From: a virus
Virus record (IMG/VR): IMGVR_UViG_3300034107_001011
Coordinates: 1 to 41,048 of that record
DNA length: 41,048 nt
Strand: one strand, 5' to 3'
Shown: piece by piece, positions 24,530 to 32,514 of the stretch
Position numbering within the stretch: position 1 is the first letter of the stretch
Layout of the letters: each line of letters opens with the position of its first letter
Notes under the pieces: model-generated
The model's input: only the letters and a program-made list of their open reading frames with translations
The model's database searches: none
What the model was told of the DNA's origin: nothing
Program-made: the position numbers and the translations under genes

Positions 24530-26119
24530 TCATGAGTTGATCCGTAGACTTGAGATGGTTTCGGTAGCTTCCTGGAATGACATGTGCCGCGCTTTGTCCG
24601 GCTTAACCCCCAAAGATATGAGGTAATTCAGCTGACGCAGCGAACACAGGCCACCTGTACGACGACTAATGATCTTGCTGATCAATTCGCTTGCCTGACG
24701 CTTGGATATATTGCCCAGATCCCCCATGCCTGATTTGGCTAGGAAACTGATTTGTGGCTCGCTGGCAAGCTCTGAAAATGAGTTCGATGTGAGTTGATTC
24801 TGGTTGCTGCCCAGATTTATCATCGTTTGAAATGGGTTGACCTCAACCCGACGATACTCCATCGATTCCATCCGGCTCACAGGAACGTGAAAGATCCTGC
24901 GTTGTTTCTTATTCTCCTCGTTGCGTTCAATAGCCCCCCAGAGGTCGCCGTCATGGTCTTGATCCACCAGCTTATCAATCGCCTTGGCATCCTCTATATC
25001 AGCCACAGCAAGGCTTGCAGGGCCAACCAGATCAAGATCTGACGTATGGCTGAAGTCGATGACCAGACAATCTTTCTTTCCGGGAAATAACCTTGTTCCA
25101 CGCCCAACAGCCTGTGCATAGGCAACCCTCGAGCGGGTAGGTTTAAGGACAACGGTATCAGTCTCTTTATCATCAAACCCCTCTAGGAGTAACTGGCAAT
25201 TCACAAGGATCTGCAATCGACCCTTTTTGTAATCCTGAATTACCTGGTCTTTATCCTTACGATCACCACTAACCCAGTCGGCTCGAAAGCCAAGGTCTTT
25301 CAATGCATTCGCCATCGCCGTGCTTGATCCAACGCAGGGCATAAACACGATGATCTTCTGACGATCTGCTATTTCCTTGGCGATTGCGTTTGCAAAGATT
25401 TCAATGGCTGGCTGAATCCTCTTGCCAAGCTCAGCAGCGTCGAAATCACCTTTGTGACCAATAGTGCGGCACCCACGCAGATCAACGCCAACGTCACAGC
25501 GGACAAATCGGACAGGACTGAGAAATGGGCCTTGCGGGTCATGGATGGCATCGAACAGGTTATACGAGAAAACGACTTCGTCAAAATGCGTCATGTCCTT
25601 TCCATCAGGCCGATCAGGTGTTGCTGTGACTCCCAATAACTTGGCAGTGTCAAAATACTCCACCAATCCACGATATTGCTTGTTATCCCATGAAAAGTGG
25701 TGATGCTCGTCAACCAGGATCAGATCAAAATCCTTCGGCTCATATTTGGCCTTACGCACTGCCATCGACTGTACCGTAGAGCAGATAATGTTTGGGTTGC
25801 AGAGTGCCATGCCATGCTGAGATCCCTGCTCACGACCAACAGCCAGTCCGGCAAGTTCAAAGGTCTCGATAGCTTGTTTAACAAGTTCATTACGGTGAAC
25901 GACAAACAAGGCGCGGTTAATCTGCTCGGTGATCACCAGATTTCGGACTAGTTCAGCCATGACCACAGTTTTACCTGTACCCGTTGCCAGCACAAGACTT
26001 GCAGCCTTTCTGCCTTTTTCGTAGAAGTGGGTGGTCACCGACTCGATGGCTTTAGTCTGATAGTGGTGCGGAGTAAACGCAGAATCGTGCAAAGTCTCAA
26101 AGGCAAGCTCAGATGACAT
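24530..26119 (-). CDS. SF2 DNA helicase (DEAD/DEAH, type III restriction-like)
   Basis: A 529-aa ATPase. Q-motif-like YQTKAI, Walker A ATGTGKT (45-51), Walker B DEHH (137-140), motif III GVTATP (163-168) and motif VI QAVGRGTR are all present. The C-terminal 100 residues contain two copies of a pattern (PQISFLAKSGMG...ASELISKII and LRQLNYLISLGV...ATETISSL) seen at the ends of phage replication helicases. It likely unwinds DNA for phage replication or recombination. ATG 26119 has AAAGGGG upstream and overlaps the previous gene by 11 bases. Confidence 0.9.
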   Translation of the reverse strand: MSSELAFETLHDSAFTPHHYQTKAIESVTTHFYEKGRKAASLVLATGTGKTVVMAELVRNLVITEQINRALFVVHRNELVKQAIETFELAGLAVGREQGSQHGMALCNPNIICSTVQSMAVRKAKYEPKDFDLILVDEHHHFSWDNKQYRGLVEYFDTAKLLGVTATPDRPDGKDMTHFDEVVFSYNLFDAIHDPQGPFLSPVRFVRCDVGVDLRGCRTIGHKGDFDAAELGKRIQPAIEIFANAIAKEIADRQKIIVFMPCVGSSTAMANALKDLGFRADWVSGDRKDKDQVIQDYKKGRLQILVNCQLLLEGFDDKETDTVVLKPTRSRVAYAQAVGRGTRLFPGKKDCLVIDFSHTSDLDLVGPASLAVADIEDAKAIDKLVDQDHDGDLWGAIERNEENKKQRRIFHVPVSRMESMEYRRVEVNPFQTMINLGSNQNQLTSNSFSELASEPQISFLAKSGMGDLGNISKRQASELISKIISRRTGGLCSLRQLNYLISLGVKPDKARHMSFQEATETISSLRINS

Positions 26120-26507
26120 AGCCAGCCCCTTTGCACTCCATGCACTTGTCAACCTGAGCATTCTCTCCAGATCCACGGCAGTAGCTGCAAACAGCCCACT
26201 CAGTCGGTGGCGTGCAAAATCGTTTTAGCAGTCGCGTCACAAGTGGGCCGAGCTTTTCATCGTCAGGGATATAAGCAAACGCAATCGTCCGTATTTGGGC
26301 CAAGGTGCCACTGACCTCACGGTATAGCTCGTAATCTGCGGCAAGCCTCATGCGTGCCTCTGTGGGCAACTGTGTGCGAATGCGGTCATATGCTGCCAAA
26401 TCAATGTCGCCAGTCAGAATCATGTCTGATTTGACGAATGATGGTTGAACGTCCTGTGCGTTTCTCTCGGCATCCTCTATCAGCTTTTTAAGATCGTCGC
26501 CAGTCAT
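26109..26507 (-). CDS. Protein with DnaJ-type Cys-rich zinc motif
   Basis: A 132-aa protein. The C-terminus has two CxxCxGxG repeats (CSYCRGSG, CMECKGAG), the DnaJ zinc-centre signature, but no J domain. The first 100 residues are helical. AAAGGAG precedes ATG 26507. Placed between the SSB-like and helicase genes; a role in protein-DNA complex assembly at the fork is possible but unproven. Confidence 0.7.
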   Translation of the reverse strand: MTGDDLKKLIEDAERNAQDVQPSFVKSDMILTGDIDLAAYDRIRTQLPTEARMRLAADYELYREVSGTLAQIRTIAFAYIPDDEKLGPLVTRLLKRFCTPPTEWAVCSYCRGSGENAQVDKCMECKGAGYVI

Positions 26508-26561
26508 AATCCGTTCTCCTTTAAGAGCCAGTAGAGTGAGGATCAAAATAACCCTCACTAC

Positions 26562-26582
26562 ATTTGGTTAAAGCGTTGACAA
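26562..26582 (-). promoter_or_regulatory. Stoperator-like motif copy 3, after the SSB-like gene
   Basis: Read on the coding (minus) strand this is TTGTCAACGCTTTAACCAAA, nearly identical to copy 2, and it begins 1 base after the stop codon of the SSB-like gene. The exact 10-mer is 26572-26581. No promoter spacing is seen on the opposite strand. Confidence 0.75.
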
Positions 26583-26583
26583 G

Positions 26584-27258
26584 TTAGAACCCAAAGCTAT
26601 CAGGATTAGCACCCGATGATGCCCATGGAGGCTGCGCACTGCGCTCGGCAGACGCTTGAGGTGCGAAATTCACGGCAGAATTAGGCACTTGCTGACCGAA
26701 GGCATACTGCGGTTGAGTCGTGTTGCCATGCTTGGCTTTCCACTCGGTACTCGTCATGACAATCTTTTGCAACCGTTGTGGCAGCTTTTGAATGTCATCG
26801 CGTCTGACATCCCATTTGATCTCGGCAAGCTCTTCTTGGAACCGATCTGCTGATGGGAAAACAGCCTTAACCTTGTCGTAGGTCTTGGTCGTTCCATCAG
26901 ACTGCGGGGCATATGTATTTTCGATCTCCAGCCAGACAAATCTGCCAGCCAGACTTGTGACATCAAAAGCCAGTGCTTCGGCGTTGGACAAGGTACGACT
27001 TTCAATCGTCTCAATCATCTGACGCAGAGATGCCGAGGCGTGCATGGATGCCTTGAGAGGCTTATAGATGGTGGCATGCTTACCGGATGGGGCTTTGTGG
27101 TTGACTTCAAAAGCAATTTGCAAAGATGGCTCATCTTTATTCTGGAACTTATTCCAGATATTGCCAACGAATGCCACGGTACAAACCCTTGCCAAGTAGC
27201 GACCTGGAGGAATTGCAGCATAAGGAGTACCGTTGCCACCACCTGTTGAGAAATTCAT
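26584..27258 (-). CDS. DUF669-like single-strand DNA-binding protein
   Basis: A 224-aa protein. The pattern PPGRYLARVCTVAFV then EPSLQIAFEVNH then ESRTLSNAEALAFDVTSLAGRFVWLEIEN is that of the phage DUF669 family, whose genes lie beside helicases and primases. The C-terminal 50 residues are low-complexity and end in PDSFGF, comparable to the acidic-aromatic tip of SSB proteins. It probably coats single strands during replication or recombination. Confidence 0.75.
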   Translation of the reverse strand: MNFSTGGGNGTPYAAIPPGRYLARVCTVAFVGNIWNKFQNKDEPSLQIAFEVNHKAPSGKHATIYKPLKASMHASASLRQMIETIESRTLSNAEALAFDVTSLAGRFVWLEIENTYAPQSDGTTKTYDKVKAVFPSADRFQEELAEIKWDVRRDDIQKLPQRLQKIVMTSTEWKAKHGNTTQPQYAFGQQVPNSAVNFAPQASAERSAQPPWASSGANPDSFGF

Positions 27259-27259
27259 G

Positions 27260-28132
27260 TTAGCTCTTTCTTAGTTCTGTTTTCGCATCATCGACACTTA
27301 GGAACGCTCCCAGCAGCACCAATGCTTGCCAGAAACCAACGCCCCCATGCACCGATGTCCAGAGAATCGATCCATCACTACGTACCGAAGCGCTTGGCAC
27401 TCGGTCATCATCGCCGGGCCGGAAACAAGGAATCCAGCCACTTGGGTTTGCTCGGTTGGTCGCAAGTCGTAATCCATAACGCACAAGCACAGCTAGTTTG
27501 TCATGCACTTCAAAACCGCGATCAAATTCACTGCCAGTCGAAAAGAATAGACCAGTCGGTGAGTCTAACGGGACGGCAATAGCCTTTGGCTTTTGTTGCA
27601 AAGCCATAATCTCATCCATCAACCACTCAGGGCATCGTGCCAGATCAGAGTTAAGCGGATGTTTGCTACCCGTCCATTTATACTGTCGCCCTTTAGCATA
27701 TCGGCTCGGAGGGCATGTTGCCAAAGATCGGTCACCCAGTACCAAGATCTCCTCATGCTTGCCATCGCCTTTCCATATGCGGCATTTTCCTATGGGACGC
27801 TGAATGTACTCGGGCATGCGATACCACAAGTGACGACCACCCGATGAGGTGATAACTTGCCATGACACTGGCAGCACAGGCCTTGCCGCAAAATAGTTCC
27901 GAATCAACTCATCAGGCCCATCAAGATCGATAACGATCAAACGGCTAACAAGCCCCGGCAATGCAGCAATATTCTGTGGACTGAGTTCGTTCATAGCACT
28001 CGAGGGAAACCCGCTCCACCATTGACTTGTATAAATCTGGGGACGTTTCTCGCGATCATCCATCGGGACTGATTGAACACCATGTTTACGCAGTACATCA
28101 GCCCACTTAGCTCCCAGTCGTTTGGCTTGCAT
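27260..28132 (-). CDS. Primase-polymerase (prim-pol) domain protein
   Basis: A 290-aa protein of the bifunctional primase/polymerase N-terminal family. LIVIDLDGPDE holds the metal-binding Asp pair, SSGGRHLWYRMPE the SGG-H motif, and GDRSLATCPPSRYAKGRQYKW the later GxxxxxPPS region. It makes primers and may extend them. With the helicase and SSB-like genes it forms the replication core. No C-terminal helicase is fused. Confidence 0.85.
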   Translation of the reverse strand: MQAKRLGAKWADVLRKHGVQSVPMDDREKRPQIYTSQWWSGFPSSAMNELSPQNIAALPGLVSRLIVIDLDGPDELIRNYFAARPVLPVSWQVITSSGGRHLWYRMPEYIQRPIGKCRIWKGDGKHEEILVLGDRSLATCPPSRYAKGRQYKWTGSKHPLNSDLARCPEWLMDEIMALQQKPKAIAVPLDSPTGLFFSTGSEFDRGFEVHDKLAVLVRYGLRLATNRANPSGWIPCFRPGDDDRVPSASVRSDGSILWTSVHGGVGFWQALVLLGAFLSVDDAKTELRKS

Positions 28133-28316
28133 AGGGATTAATTGATGGTGCCACCAACTCTGATCTCAGCACAACGACATCCCTTCCCGCATCAATCCCA
28201 ACGCCAATCCCCATCGATCCACGATCATCCGTTATCACAACCCGTGCAATATGATGACCCGTCTTGCGGTCAAACAAATCAACGGATTGATTGATCTTAC
28301 GTCCCAATACAAGCAT
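28107..28316 (-). CDS. CsrA-like RNA-binding regulator 2
   Basis: A 69-aa protein, the normal CsrA length. MLVLGRKINQSVDLFDRKTG matches the first strands and HIARVVITDDRGSMGIGVGIDAGRDVVVLRSEL the rest, including the R-E-like end (RSEL). ATG 28316 has AAAGGAG 9 bases upstream. It lies second in the operon, so it is made early. The two CsrA-like proteins of the window are clearly diverged from each other. Confidence 0.82.
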   Translation of the reverse strand: MLVLGRKINQSVDLFDRKTGHHIARVVITDDRGSMGIGVGIDAGRDVVVLRSELVAPSINPYASQTTGS

Positions 28317-28342
28317 GAGTCCTATCTCCTTTAAGTACAGAA

Positions 28343-28876
28343 TCAGAATGCCGGCATATTGTTCAACGACTGAGCATAGTTCGCGACATTGTTTGGCAAA
28401 GAGTTCCAATGCTGGGCCAGCGCGGCACCCTGTTGCTGCCAGTTTGCATCATCAACGCTACCGTTGATAAAGACTCGGTAGAAGTAATTGACAAGGCTTT
28501 GAGGGCTGATTGCAAGCTCGTTGGACGTTGCAGCTAGGAAATCTCGGAAAGCATAACCAGTAGTCGGTTGTGCCGGAGTAGCCACCTTTGCCACAGGACT
28601 AATAGCCTGAGGATGCATCGTTTCGACCTGTACTTTCGGTACCAGATTTGGGCCATCAACGTCACGGCACTCCCATGCAATTCGGGCATCAACAGCCTGT
28701 TGAATCTTGTTGTAAATCTCTCCAATAAGATGTGGGAACTGATCATCGGTCATCGATGCCAGATTGGTCGTAATCTCAATATTCAGATTTGCCTCATATG
28801 AAGAGTAGTTGGGTCGGCCAACCTTCTTGGAAATTCCACAATTGATCTTGCATTCAGTATCATTCAGTGCAGGCAT
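28343..28876 (-). CDS. First gene of the early operon, unknown function
   Basis: A 177-aa protein not recognised. The first 60 residues have a strand/helix pattern (YEANLNIEITTNLASMTDDQFPHLIGEIYNKI), then a Pro-linker, then a helical C-terminal half with Asn/Gln. AAAGGA stands before ATG 28876. It is the first product of the strong leftward promoter and so a candidate early regulator or single-strand-annealing partner. Confidence 0.68.
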   Translation of the reverse strand: MPALNDTECKINCGISKKVGRPNYSSYEANLNIEITTNLASMTDDQFPHLIGEIYNKIQQAVDARIAWECRDVDGPNLVPKVQVETMHPQAISPVAKVATPAQPTTGYAFRDFLAATSNELAISPQSLVNYFYRVFINGSVDDANWQQQGAALAQHWNSLPNNVANYAQSLNNMPAF

Positions 28877-28986
28877 CTCTATCCTTTCGTAGGTGGTGAA
28901 AAGTCCAGGCTAATCGCCATACCTGTACGGATCTCACAGGAACCACAGTGAGGCTACAGATCAATACCTCGTTGGGCGATAAGAGT

Positions 28987-29015
28987 ACTATAGTAACTAT
29001 TGTCACGAATGTCAA
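28987..29015 (-). promoter_or_regulatory. Strong leftward sigma70-like promoter of the early operon
   Basis: On the minus strand, TTGACA (29010-29015), a 17-base spacer and TATAGT (28987-28992). A full -35 match and good -10. It would start transcription near 28980 and drive about 25 genes down to 17511. The sequence around -35 (GCATTGACATT) resembles the regulatory motif complement (GCGTTGACATT). Confidence 0.82.
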
Positions 29016-29098
29016 TGCAAAGAATCCAGATAATCGAAATAATTCTGGCGACCTGATCTTGGTCACGCAAACAATCCAAACAATCCAAATAATTTCTA

Positions 29099-29127
29099 TT
29101 GACGTATGGAGAGTCGTCGCCTATACT
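29099..29127 (+). promoter_or_regulatory. Rightward sigma70-like promoter
   Basis: TTGACG (29099-29104), 17 bases, TATACT (29122-29127). It would produce a leader of about 45 bases before the ATG at 29180. It faces away from the leftward early promoter. Confidence 0.8.
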
Positions 29128-29179
29128 ACATTTGTTGGTAGTGGTCAGACCGAATCGGAAATATTTACAAGGAAGCAGC

Positions 29180-29440
29180 ATGAGCTTTTCACTATCCCAT
29201 GGGCCTCGCCTAAATGCGAGAACGACCCCCAGAATCCACCGCGCCACAAAGGTGCTTGTTAATCGTCTATGCGTTGATGGCTATACGTTTGATGGCCGAA
29301 TCATCACGGTCGAGTCTTTGATTAGCACTGTCCTGAAAGGATTTCTCGATTTGCCGTATGAGTCACAGAAAAAGTTCATGGATAAAGTGACTCCAGAGCT
29401 AGCCAAAGAGTGCCAAGAAACGACCATCGACGAGCAATAA
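29180..29440 (+). CDS. Small regulatory-like protein opposite the early operon
   Basis: An 86-aa protein not recognised. It is basic at the N-terminus (PRLNARTTPRIHRATKVLVNR) and helical after residue 40 (VESLISTVLKGFLDLP), a pattern compatible with a small DNA-binding dimer such as ribbon-helix-helix, but not diagnostic. GGAAGCAGC precedes ATG. Its position next to the divergent promoters makes it the first candidate for a repressor or Cro-like switch protein. Confidence 0.6.
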   Translation: MSFSLSHGPRLNARTTPRIHRATKVLVNRLCVDGYTFDGRIITVESLISTVLKGFLDLPYESQKKFMDKVTPELAKECQETTIDEQ

Positions 29441-29650
29441 CTGCCGCTAAAACGCCTCGAAATTTCATTTTTGGGGCGTCATAAGTCGTTTGCCAACAAG
29501 AACTTCCATGTTGAGGAAACCACTTTGGACGCTTTCCAGCTTTGGCGTCACCAGGCTATGACAAGTCTTTGCGAACAAAGCGTTTATGGAATTCGCGACT
29601 TGCCTAAAACCCCTTTACACATGTAGTGCGATCACGCAGAGGATACCATC
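29441..29650. other. Gene-free region upstream of integrase; possible arm-type sites
   Basis: Contains an imperfect inverted repeat (ACGCCTC at 29452-29458 with GGGGCGT at 29473-29479) and two imperfect direct repeats: AAGTCGTTTGCCAACAAG at 29483-29500 and AAGTCTTTGCGAACAAAG at 29563-29580. Direct repeats near an integrase gene could be arm-type binding sites; no core site is evident. No clear promoter for the integrase was found. Confidence 0.35.
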
Positions 29651-30517
29651 ATGACCAAGATCACTGTCTCAGAGCTTATCGGCCACTATCTTACGTGGCT
29701 CAAAACCAATCGTTCCCCTTGCACAAACCTCTCGGCACGAAGGCTTATCAAGCTATTTACCGATGAGCTAACGCCCAAGATTAAGGTTGATGCCCTGCGA
29801 CCTTACCATGTCACACAGGTTGTTGCCCAAAACCCCCAGTGGTCTAAATCTTCTCAACGCGATTTTATTGGTGCCGTAAAGCGTGCTTGTGTTTGGGGGT
29901 ATGAGCAGGGCTACATCGACAGTAATCCGCTTCAACGATTAAAACCACCCGCTCGGGAGAACAATGAGGAGTTTGTGACCAGCGAGGAGTTCTCTTCGAT
30001 TATTGGCCTTTCTCCATCCCGAGAGTTTCGTGACGTTGTAACATTCGCTTGGGAAACCGGAATTCGACCCCAAGAAGCTCGCCTCATTGAGGTTGGTGAT
30101 CTTGATGTCGATCAATCCATCATATTGCTACCCAAAGAACGAGCAAAAGGCGGCAAGAAAGCTCGATTGATTTATCTGACTCCACTGGCGTTAGAACTGG
30201 CAAAAGCCTACGCAATCGGTAAGAAGTCTGGCCCGCTTTTCCTTTCGCCGAGAGGGTGCAGATGGCAAGCCAGGAACCTCCACAACCATTTTAAGACGCT
30301 TTCACGTAAGACAGGCAAGCTATTCCGTTTCGGCCATCTACGTAAGGGATATGCGACCCAAGCGTTAATCAACGGCGTAGATGTCATCACCCTGAGCCAC
30401 CTGATGGGTCACACTGACACAACCATGCTCGCCAAGCACTATGCCAAAGTTCACAAGAACACCAAGCACATGGCCGAGTCGGCACTCAGGGCGAAAGGTG
30501 GCGTAAACAAGCTATAA
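29651..30517 (+). CDS. Tyrosine site-specific integrase
   Basis: A 288-aa recombinase. An N-terminal SAM-like core-binding domain (residues 4-95) is followed by the catalytic domain with R139 (ETGIRPQEARL), a basic stretch KGGKKAR near 167-172, R231 in FGHLRKGYAT, H254 in LMGHTDTTM and nucleophile Y264 in AKHYAKV. The usual H-x-x-R is replaced by H-x-R (H229, R231), a one-residue shift. AGAGGA precedes ATG. It suggests a temperate life or plasmid-dimer resolution. Confidence 0.9.
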   Translation: MTKITVSELIGHYLTWLKTNRSPCTNLSARRLIKLFTDELTPKIKVDALRPYHVTQVVAQNPQWSKSSQRDFIGAVKRACVWGYEQGYIDSNPLQRLKPPARENNEEFVTSEEFSSIIGLSPSREFRDVVTFAWETGIRPQEARLIEVGDLDVDQSIILLPKERAKGGKKARLIYLTPLALELAKAYAIGKKSGPLFLSPRGCRWQARNLHNHFKTLSRKTGKLFRFGHLRKGYATQALINGVDVITLSHLMGHTDTTMLAKHYAKVHKNTKHMAESALRAKGGVNKL

Positions 30518-30524
30518 CCATGCG

Positions 30525-30609
30525 TAGAGGCATTTTGCGTCAAAAGTGCGTGAGATCTTGAAAAAAACTTTCAAAATTCTTTCGCACTTTTGCCCAGAAA
30601 TCACCTCTA
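30525..30609. repeat. Nested inverted repeats after the integrase gene
   Basis: TAGAGG (30525-30530) pairs with CCTCTA (30604-30609), and inside them CAAAAGTGCG (30541-30550) pairs perfectly with CGCACTTTTG (30583-30592); a TTGAAA/TTTCAA pair lies between. It could be a terminator-like structure for the integrase transcript or part of an attachment site. A 13-base C tract follows at 30646-30658. Confidence 0.5.
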
Positions 30610-30703
30610 TACACGCTAGTAATAGTATGCATTCCTTGCATATTGCCCCCCCCCCCCCATCTTAACACGCGATGATTCTCCCGTAATCTTCTCGAAAAAC
30701 AGC

Positions 30704-30731
30704 TTGACACTGAACGGATTTACACTAATAT
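30704..30731 (+). promoter_or_regulatory. Sigma70-like promoter for the 30784 operon
   Basis: TTGACA (30704-30709), 16 bases, TAATAT (30726-30731). A leader of about 45 bases leads to the ATG at 30784. No copy of the regulatory motif is present. Confidence 0.78.
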
Positions 30732-30783
30732 GGGTGAAGTACCACCTATTACATACGGAACATAGCATCAAAGGATGAACTGA

Positions 30784-30987
30784 ATGATTCGGTTTAAGCG
30801 TAACGGACTGCTACTTGAGATGACTGAAACAGGCGAGATCATGATCAACGGATCAAGCTCTGCCGCGACTGAACAACTTGAAGAACTTTACTCCCAAGAG
30901 TACACTGACTCTGACGATACACCACAGGACAAGCTGCTCGATCTATTCTGGGTCGCTTACTTTTCAGAGGATCAGAGGAATGGCTAA
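30784..30987 (+). CDS. Small acidic protein of unknown function
   Basis: A 67-aa protein with a short strand pair at the start (RFKRNGLLLEMTETGEIMING) and an acidic helix behind it. AAAGGATG precedes the ATG. It overlaps the ribbon-helix-helix gene by 8 bases and is co-transcribed with it, so an antitoxin- or regulator-partner role is possible. Confidence 0.6.
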   Translation: MIRFKRNGLLLEMTETGEIMINGSSSAATEQLEELYSQEYTDSDDTPQDKLLDLFWVAYFSEDQRNG

Positions 30988-31462
30988 GAAACGTCTCAAA
31001 TTCAGCGGGGCTTTGCGAGGCCCAACTGCCAACCAAAATCGGGTACCTACTCGGCGACTATCCATTGAACTATCCGAACGAGTCTGGGGACGACTCAAAA
31101 GCGTTGGGATGGAATCACAATCTGCTATCAACAAACTTGTCGAAGAAGCATGTATCAAAGTCTATGGGAAAGCCACCGAAAGCGAACTGGTACTTCTCTA
31201 TCAAGGTATGGCTGGCATCCGCGATGTTGAGTATGAAGCACCTAGCCCCCCTAAGCGTACAGACTTGCCGCATGTTACCGAGATTGCCCCAAACCTGTAT
31301 GCTTCGTACGTTATCGAAGCGGCGACATCTGTTTATCCTTCGGGGTATGAGGCGAACCAACCAGTGCCAAAACCAGAACCCCGGCCAGCACGCCTGGACG
31401 GGGAAGGTATGAAATGCTCAAAGGCCACGATCAAGGTTATCCAAGACCTATTTGGCCTGTAA
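30980..31462 (+). CDS. Ribbon-helix-helix DNA-binding protein
   Basis: A 160-aa protein. After a basic N-terminus, RRLSIELSERVWGRLKSVGM then SQSAINKLVEEAC (residues 25-57) fits the ribbon-helix-helix (Arc/MetJ) fold: one strand, helix, turn, helix. The remaining 100 residues are Pro-rich and lack a known domain. ATG 30980 has AGAGG 9 bases upstream. It ends 15 bases inside the convergent exonuclease gene. A candidate repressor for the dispersed motif. Confidence 0.68.
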   Translation: MAKKRLKFSGALRGPTANQNRVPTRRLSIELSERVWGRLKSVGMESQSAINKLVEEACIKVYGKATESELVLLYQGMAGIRDVEYEAPSPPKRTDLPHVTEIAPNLYASYVIEAATSVYPSGYEANQPVPKPEPRPARLDGEGMKCSKATIKVIQDLFGL

Positions 31463-32350
31463 CAGCTTCGGGCTTGTTCGCTTCAGAGCAAACCGATAAG
31501 TACCTGATTCGGAGTAATACGGGGCGACCAAGTCGCCCTGTTCTGCTTTTAACCGATCAGTATCCAGCCGTTTGCTGGCAACCCATGTCATATCCAACTG
31601 GTAATCAGTCGTTTTGATCCGGTATTCCTTCTGGTCAGGCCCGATCATTTCCATGATCTTCTCTTTGGCTTTATCCTTTTTGTCTTTCCATAACCTTTCG
31701 CTTTCCAGCGCATCCAAGTACTCTTCCATCAACTCTGTCGGAATCTCAGTCGTCTTTTCCCGTACGATTTCCACCCTCTCTGGAGCAATCCCCTTCGTTA
31801 CATAATCCATCCAGAACCCTCTGACCTTGACAAGGCACTCATCAAACCATGCCTGATGATCCTTCATTTCAATCAGAAAGCTCTTGAACTTGGTTTCCTT
31901 GGTTGACCAGACAACCAGATATCCATGCTCCAACCCGCAACACCACATCTGTACCAATACCTGAATCAGGTAATAGTCTGGAATCGCGTTATACAAGTTG
32001 GTGCTGATCGTCTTTGCCTCAACCACCGCTGAAACCTTCTTATCACCAATCATGACTTCGGCAATCGCATCAAGCGTAGCAGTCGCCCAGCTTTCCGTAT
32101 GGTGAGCAATCCTCACCTGTTGGCCGACAATCTTTGTCCCTGGAACCAACGGCAATCGCTTTTCGGCAAGATTCAGCACGAAATTCTCAGTATCATTTCC
32201 ATCAGCCATCCGAGGCGAAAAAAAGGATCCTGAGTCTGAGCCTGTTTTAGAGGCGAATATCTTGTAAGCATCCGAAAAGGGGCTTATCCCCAGTACTGCT
32301 GCCCATTCGCTGGCACCTAAACTTTGCCGTCTTGTTTTTGGATCAATCAT
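31448..32350 (-). CDS. YqaJ-type phage recombination exonuclease
   Basis: A 300-aa protein of the lambda-exonuclease/YqaJ family (PD-(D/E)xK). SLGASEWAAVLGISPF near the start is the typical S.iga.lG.sp pattern; E55 in GNDTENFVL, D94 in ATLDAIAEV, E111 and K113 in VVEAKT, and Q130/Q134 in YLIQVLVQMW form the active-site set. It resects double-strand ends for recombination. It overlaps the 55-aa upstream gene by ATGA. Confidence 0.88.
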   Translation of the reverse strand: MIDPKTRRQSLGASEWAAVLGISPFSDAYKIFASKTGSDSGSFFSPRMADGNDTENFVLNLAEKRLPLVPGTKIVGQQVRIAHHTESWATATLDAIAEVMIGDKKVSAVVEAKTISTNLYNAIPDYYLIQVLVQMWCCGLEHGYLVVWSTKETKFKSFLIEMKDHQAWFDECLVKVRGFWMDYVTKGIAPERVEIVREKTTEIPTELMEEYLDALESERLWKDKKDKAKEKIMEMIGPDQKEYRIKTTDYQLDMTWVASKRLDTDRLKAEQGDLVAPYYSESGTYRFALKRTSPKLLQAK

Positions 32351-32514
32351 TTTCTCTTGCCCCGCTTTGCTGGTGGATTCACAGGATGGTCGTCAATCAG
32401 TAGTGGTAACTGATCTGGTAACGGCTTTCTCGCTCGCTTGGGCTTTATTTCAAGCAGATTTACTGGCTCGGGAATCTCGTTTGATGCCTTGCCACGGTAT
32501 ACCTTCTTCATCAT
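32347..32514 (-). CDS. 55-aa basic leader protein before the exonuclease
   Basis: A short gene with AGGG 5-8 bases before a double ATG (32514, 32511). The protein is basic and Pro-rich (KPKRARKPLPDQLPLL, PPAKRGKRK), likely disordered. Its stop overlaps the exonuclease start. It is probably translated and may be a small partner of the exonuclease; no family is recognised. Confidence 0.62.
   Translation of the reverse strand: MMKKVYRGKASNEIPEPVNLLEIKPKRARKPLPDQLPLLIDDHPVNPPAKRGKRK

Larger units (their letters stand above)
28877..29179. promoter_or_regulatory. Divergent regulatory region between early operon and rightward genes
   Basis: A 303-bp gene-free stretch with two face-to-face sigma70-like promoters (separate entries), a perfect 10-bp palindrome TACTATAGTA over the leftward -10 box, and short direct repeats of AATCCAAA around 29073-29090. 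It has the look of a lysis/lysogeny switch region. Confidence 0.6.

Noticed and set aside
26576-26600. TTGACA on the plus strand at motif copy 3 as a promoter
   Set aside because: No -10-like hexamer lies 15-19 bases downstream, and it would be antisense to the operon.
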